Origin: DASYQV01 sp036005125
Lineage (GTDB): Bacteria > Acidobacteriota > Vicinamibacteria > Vicinamibacterales > UBA2999
Assembly (NCBI GenBank): GCA_036005125.1
Contig: DASYQV010000131.1
Coordinates: forward strand, 1 to 17,931
Direction of reading: 5' to 3'
DNA length: 17,931 bases
Positions 14,529 to 17,931 of the stretch are shown here, one piece after another (positions within the stretch are counted from its first letter, which is position 1; the number at the start of each line of letters is the position of its first letter). Under the pieces are notes generated by a model. That model was not told the DNA's origin. It saw nothing but the letters and a program-made list of their open reading frames with translations, and did not search any database. The position numbers and the translations under genes are program-made.

Positions 14529-14610
14529 GGCTCAGGGCTTAGGGCGTGATTCTCGTGAAACGTTCGACGTTTTGGTGAAGAATCCGGCCCTAAGCCTTGA
14601 GCCCTAAGCC
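14522..14610. repeat. Long hairpin with telomere-like heptad arms (GGGCTTA / CCCTAAG)
   Basis: The arms 14522-14545 and 14587-14610 are complementary at 23 of 24 positions and consist of heptads of GGGCTTA and GGGCTCA types; the right side carries three further CCCTAAG/CCCTGAG heptads to about 14633. The 41-nt interior also folds: ATTCT with AGAAT, then AAACGT with ACGTTT around TCG. The phoD stop codon TAG (14526-14528) is inside the left arm, and the symporter start follows 34 nt after the right arm. It fills nearly the whole gap between the two genes. Confidence 0.7.
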
Positions 14611-14643
14611 CTAAGCCCTAAGCCCTGAGCCGGCGGGGAACCC

Positions 14644-16041
14644 ATGAACATTTACCTTCTCCTGCTTATCGTCTACTCAGTGGGCATCGTCGCATTCGGC
14701 CTGTGGACCGCGCGGTTCGTGCGCCAGAGCGCCGACTTCTTCGTAGCGGGACGATCGCTTGGTCCCGGTCTGATCCTCGCGTCGATGCTGGCGGCCAACA
14801 TCGGGGCCGGGTCCACGGTGGGCGTGGCGGGCCTCGCGTACCGCGACGGGATCAGCGCCTGGTGGTGGGTTGGCGCGGCGGGCCTCGCTTCGTTGGTGTT
14901 CGCGTTCTGGGTGGCGCCGCCGCTCTGGCGGCTGGCCAAGCAGCACAACTTCTACACGACCGGTGATTACCTGGAGTTCCGGTACGGGGCACACCTGCGC
15001 GGTGTCGTGTCGGTGCTCATTGCGTTCGGCTCGCTGGCCATCCTTGCCGGACAGATCATCGCGGGCGCCGCTATCCTCAATGTGATTGTCGGCATTCCGC
15101 GGTGGGCCGGGTCACTCGTTGGCGCGGGTGTGATGACGATCTACTTCGCGGCAGGTGGCCTCCTCGGTACCGCGTGGGTCAATACAGTGCAGCTCGTGAT
15201 CATGCTCGCCGGCTTCCTCGTGGCGCTGCCGGTGGCGGTCGAGCACGTCGGCGGCATGGCCGCGTTGATCGCGCCCAACAGGCCGCCCTGGTTCGGCGAT
15301 TTCTTCTACAGTGCTGGTCCCGGATCCGGGTGGACGCTCCTGTTCCTGACGTTTCCGGCGTTCGTGGTCTCACCCGGACTCATCCAGAAAGCGTATGGCG
15401 CGGTCAACGAACGCGCGCTCGTCAGAGGCATCACGCTGAACGCAATCGGCCTGCTGCTCTTTGCGTTCGTGCCGACGCTGCTCGGCATGGCCGCCCGTAC
15501 GGCGAATTTCGGAATCACGGACCCGAATGCCGTGCTGCCCACGGTTCTCCTCACGCAGCTCCCGGCATGGCTCGGCGCGCTCGCGCTTTCGGCGGTGTTC
15601 TCCACCGAGGTCGATACCTGCGACGCGGTCCTCTTCATGTTGTCGACAACGTTGTCGCAGGATCTCTACAAGCGCCACATCAATCCGCAGGCAGACGATC
15701 GACAGCTCCTGCGCGTCGCCCGTGCCACCTCGGTGGCCGGCGGCGCGCTCGGCGTCGTGCTGTCGGTGTATCTCGCCACGGTGGTGCAGGCATTGACGAT
15801 CTTCTATTCGCTCCTGGGGGTCACGCTGTTCGTCCCGGTGCTCGGGGGCCTTTTCACGAGGCGCACCGGCGAACCGGAGGCGCTGGCCGCGATTGCGACC
15901 GGCGTGCTCACGTTGTTCATCGTCGGATTCGTGCTGCCGGCGCGGCCGGGATGGCTCGACCCCAATCTCACGGGCATCGTCGCCGGCGCGATCGCGTTCG
16001 CGGCGGTGATGGTCGTCCGGAGAAAGCCGGTCTATGTCTGA
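14644..16041 (+). CDS. Sodium:solute symporter (SSS family)
   Basis: A 465-aa inner-membrane carrier with about 12-13 hydrophobic segments, beginning with IYLLLLIVYSVGIVAFGLW. Family landmarks are DFFVAGRSLGPGLILASMLA, NIGAGSTVGVAGLAY near the sodium site, the TTGDYLEFRYG loop, LSAVFSTEVDTCDAVLFMLS and the following TTLSQDLYKRH, an SSS signature region that includes the family's sodium-binding Ser/Thr-rich helix. It would import an organic solute with Na+. Substrates of the family range from proline and pantothenate to sugars and carboxylates and cannot be read directly. The start has GGGGAA upstream. Its last codons overlap the SDR start by 8 nt, so the two are co-translated and the solute is probably that handled by the SDR and the dehydrogenase downstream. 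Confidence 0.9.
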   Translation: MNIYLLLLIVYSVGIVAFGLWTARFVRQSADFFVAGRSLGPGLILASMLAANIGAGSTVGVAGLAYRDGISAWWWVGAAGLASLVFAFWVAPPLWRLAKQHNFYTTGDYLEFRYGAHLRGVVSVLIAFGSLAILAGQIIAGAAILNVIVGIPRWAGSLVGAGVMTIYFAAGGLLGTAWVNTVQLVIMLAGFLVALPVAVEHVGGMAALIAPNRPPWFGDFFYSAGPGSGWTLLFLTFPAFVVSPGLIQKAYGAVNERALVRGITLNAIGLLLFAFVPTLLGMAARTANFGITDPNAVLPTVLLTQLPAWLGALALSAVFSTEVDTCDAVLFMLSTTLSQDLYKRHINPQADDRQLLRVARATSVAGGALGVVLSVYLATVVQALTIFYSLLGVTLFVPVLGGLFTRRTGEPEALAAIATGVLTLFIVGFVLPARPGWLDPNLTGIVAGAIAFAAVMVVRRKPVYV

Positions 16042-16822
16042 CCTCTTTCGACTCGACGGCAAGGTCGTCGCGGTCATTGGCGCAGGTTCGGGCATTGGCG
16101 AAGCGGTGGCGCGAGGGGCCGCGGAGCAGGGCGCATACATTTTCTGCCTCGACCTGGCAGCGCCGGCTGCCTTCGCGACGGCCGACCGCGTTCGTCAGGC
16201 TGGCGGGCACGCCGACGGCGGCGCGGTGGACGTCACCGACGGCGACGCGCTCAACGAGACGCTGGACCATGTTGCCGATGCCGGTGGGAAGCTCGACGCG
16301 GTCGTCTGCACGCCGGCGGTGAACGTCCGCAAGAAGCTGCTCGACTACGCGGAGGACGAGTTCGACCTCGTCGTGCGTGTGAACCTGAAAGGCACCTTCA
16401 ACGTGCTGAGGTCGGCGGGAAGGCTGATGATGCCACGCGGAGCGGGCAGCATCGTCATCTTTTCGTCGATTCGCTCGCTGGTGGTCGAGCCGGGACAGGG
16501 TGTCTACGCGGCGACCAAAGCTGGTATCGTGCAGCTCGTTCGCACCGCCGCCACCGAGTTCGGCGCGTCCGGAATCCGCGTGAACGCTGTCGCACCGGGC
16601 ATTGTCGATACGCCGCTGACCGCGCCCATCAAAGCCCAGCGGGAGTGGTACGATGCCTATGCCAACAAGAGCATCCTGAAGCGCTGGGCATCGGCCGACG
16701 AGATGGTCGGCCCGACATTGTTTTTGATCTCGGATGCGGCAAGCTACGTCACTGGAACGATCCTGTTCGCGGACGGCGGCTGGCTGGCGGCCGACGGCCG
16801 ATTCACGCCGCCAGGCATGTAG
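16034..16822 (+). CDS. Short-chain dehydrogenase/reductase (SDR), classical type
   Basis: A 262-aa Rossmann-fold oxidoreductase. The cofactor loop GAGSGIG is at 16-22, and CLDL with Asp40 at the end of the second strand favours NAD(H). The structural Asn117 is in VNLKG, with catalytic Ser (FSSIRS, about 144-145), Tyr158 and Lys162 in the YxxxK of VYAATKAG, and the GIRVNAVAPGIVDTPL block follows. The NNAG motif is replaced by TPAVN. The overall pattern resembles gluconate 5-dehydrogenase and 3-oxoacyl reductase-like enzymes; the substrate is a secondary alcohol or ketone, not further defined. GGAGA precedes the ATG, which lies inside the end of the symporter gene (8-nt overlap). Together with the dehydrogenase downstream it probably oxidises the imported compound. 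Confidence 0.9.
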   Translation: MSDLFRLDGKVVAVIGAGSGIGEAVARGAAEQGAYIFCLDLAAPAAFATADRVRQAGGHADGGAVDVTDGDALNETLDHVADAGGKLDAVVCTPAVNVRKKLLDYAEDEFDLVVRVNLKGTFNVLRSAGRLMMPRGAGSIVIFSSIRSLVVEPGQGVYAATKAGIVQLVRTAATEFGASGIRVNAVAPGIVDTPLTAPIKAQREWYDAYANKSILKRWASADEMVGPTLFLISDAASYVTGTILFADGGWLAADGRFTPPGM

Positions 16823-16831
16823 GCACTGGGC

Positions 16832-16860
16832 CCCCACCGCGCGGACTTTGCGCGGTGGGG
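16832..16860 (+). repeat. CCCCACCGCGC hairpin next to the ribosome-binding site of the dehydrogenase gene
   Basis: CCCCACCGCGC (16832-16842) and GCGCGGTGGGG (16850-16860) form a perfect 11-bp stem with a 7-nt loop. It belongs to the same family as 11675-11704 in the P1 peptidase gene (one compensated pair differs, and both are followed by GGGGT-GGAG). The stem ends 2 nt before GGAGAG, the ribosome-binding site of the next gene, so it may hold back read-through or affect initiation. Confidence 0.7.
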
Positions 16861-16870
16861 TTGGAGAGCC

Positions 16871-17931
16871 ATGAGACACCATCGAATTGCGGTCATCGCC
16901 GGGGACGGAATTGGCAGAGAGGTCATCCCCGCCGGCATGGAGATCCTCTCGCGTGCCGCCGAGCAGGGCGGGTTCACGTGCGAGTTCTCCGAGTTCCCGT
17001 ACGGCTGCGAGTTCTATCTGCAGCACCAACGCATGATGGACGCCGACGGCTTCGAGCGGCTCCGTGCCTTCGACGCGATCTATCTGGGCGCGATTGGAGA
17101 TCCGCGCGTGCCCGACCACGTCTCGGTGTGGGAGCTGATCCTTCCGCTGCGACAGCGTTACCAGCAGTACGTGAACCTGAGGCCGATGCGGCTCATGCCG
17201 GCCGTCGCATGCCCGCTCGCCGGCCGCGGACCTGCCGACGTCGACATGGTCTGTGTGCGCGAGAATTCCGAGGGCGAGTATGCCGGCCTCGGGGGACGGA
17301 TCCACGTCGGCACCTCGCATGAGGTGGCCGAGCAGACGGGTCTCTTCACGCGCCACGGCATCGAACGCATCGTGCGATACGCGTTCGGCGTTGCCCGGTC
17401 CCGTCCCCGCAAGCTGCTCGCGAGCGCGACCAAGTCGAACGCGCTGCAGCACTCGATGGTGCTCTGGGACGAGGTGGTCGCGTCGGTGCAGAAGGACTAC
17501 CCGGACGTCACGCTGCGCAAGTATCACGTGGACGCGCTGGCGGCGCGCATGATCACGGCGCCGCAAACGGTGGACGTCATCGTCGCCTCGAACCTCTTTG
17601 GCGACATCCTGACGGATCTCGGCGCGGCCATCTCCGGCAGCCTCGGCCTGGCGCCCAGCGGGAACATCAACCCGGAGCGCGAGTACCCATCGATGTTCGA
17701 ACCGATTCACGGCTCGGCGCCAGACATTGCGGGGAAGGGCGTCGCAAACCCGATCGGCGCAATCTGGGCGGGCGCAATGATGCTGGAGCACCTCGGCGAG
17801 CGGGAGGCAGCCTCCCGCGTCGTTGCCGCGATCGAGCAGGTGCTTGCCGCAGGCGCCGTGCGCACACCCGACCTGGGTGGCACCGCGACGACAACCCAGA
17901 TGACCTCCGCGATCGCAACCGAGCTCAAACC
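16871..17931 (+). CDS. Tartrate / D-malate dehydrogenase (decarboxylating), 3' end cut by the window
   Basis: The first 353 codons are present and no stop is reached; relatives have about 355-365 aa, so very little is missing. It belongs to the beta-decarboxylating dehydrogenase family with isopropylmalate and isocitrate dehydrogenases. Landmarks: GDGIG (11-15), WELILPLRQRYQQYVNLRP (87-105), VRENSEGEY (129-137), ATKSN with catalytic Lys188, YHVDALA with Asp221, NLFGDILTDL with metal ligands Asp245 and Asp249, and MFEPIHGSAPDIAGKG for NAD binding. The WELxLPxRQxxxQYVNLRP block points to the TtuC/DmlA subgroup, acting on tartrate, D-malate or related 2-hydroxy acids with a divalent cation and NAD+. 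It follows the SDR gene after 48 nt containing a hairpin, and has GGAGAG before the ATG. Confidence 0.9.
   Translation, partial: MRHHRIAVIAGDGIGREVIPAGMEILSRAAEQGGFTCEFSEFPYGCEFYLQHQRMMDADGFERLRAFDAIYLGAIGDPRVPDHVSVWELILPLRQRYQQYVNLRPMRLMPAVACPLAGRGPADVDMVCVRENSEGEYAGLGGRIHVGTSHEVAEQTGLFTRHGIERIVRYAFGVARSRPRKLLASATKSNALQHSMVLWDEVVASVQKDYPDVTLRKYHVDALAARMITAPQTVDVIVASNLFGDILTDLGAAISGSLGLAPSGNINPEREYPSMFEPIHGSAPDIAGKGVANPIGAIWAGAMMLEHLGEREAASRVVAAIEQVLAAGAVRTPDLGGTATTTQMTSAIATELK

Noticed and set aside
14581..14636. CCCTAAG repeats as a true telomere or chromosome end
   Set aside because: The repeats are few, imperfect, arranged as both arms of a hairpin and flanked by ordinary genes on both sides; they are internal.
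15968..17791. 607-codon open frame on the minus strand
   Set aside because: It is antisense to the SDR and tartrate/D-malate dehydrogenase genes, both with intact catalytic residues. The reverse product is Arg/His/Gln-rich and unlike a known protein.

Overview
The window is a GC-rich bacterial chromosome segment, roughly two-thirds G+C by eye. Genes are tightly packed, and nearly every gap between them holds a palindromic or short-word repeat. The start of a hopanoid-type squalene synthase gene, a Tat-exported PhoD phosphatase, many peripheral catabolic genes and the repeat-filled intergenic gaps would fit a soil Acidobacteriota, perhaps Vicinamibacteria. That placement is inference; no rRNA or other marker is present. 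I found no rRNA, tRNA, CRISPR array, transposase or phage gene.

Left part (1-7.2 kb), housekeeping and stress: 5' part of hpnC (minus, cut by the left edge); a small membrane-anchored protein of unknown function (plus); a PduO-type cobalamin adenosyltransferase (minus), divergent from a short MutY-like adenine glycosylase (plus); a REC-kinase-REC hybrid histidine kinase overlapping a MutT-type Nudix hydrolase (plus); a YgfZ/GcvT-like folate-binding protein (minus); and an exported alpha/beta hydrolase (plus). MutY, MutT and YgfZ all bear on oxidative damage (8-oxoguanine avoidance, Fe-S enzyme upkeep), so this stretch may be a loose oxidative-damage group.

Right part (7.2-17.9 kb), catabolism: a class III aminotransferase (minus) diverges from a plus-strand run of seven genes. 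These are an M20 deacylase, a CoA-acylating (methyl)malonate-semialdehyde dehydrogenase 1 nt downstream, an exported P1/S58 (DmpA/BapA-like) aminopeptidase, a PhoD phosphatase broken by a frameshift, a sodium:solute symporter, an SDR oxidoreductase overlapping it by 8 nt, and a tartrate/D-malate-type dehydrogenase cut by the right edge. A reasonable but unproven reading is release of amino acids from blocked or beta-linked peptides, deacylation, transamination to a semialdehyde and oxidation to acyl-CoA. The symporter-SDR-dehydrogenase trio would import and oxidise a hydroxy acid.

The most unusual content is the repeat layer. There are several hairpin types, two of them with long heptad-repeat arms, one a nested inverted repeat around a 25-bp tandem duplication. 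One palindrome family occurs both between genes and in frame inside the P1 peptidase gene, just after its signal peptide. Several stop codons lie inside or touch these repeats.
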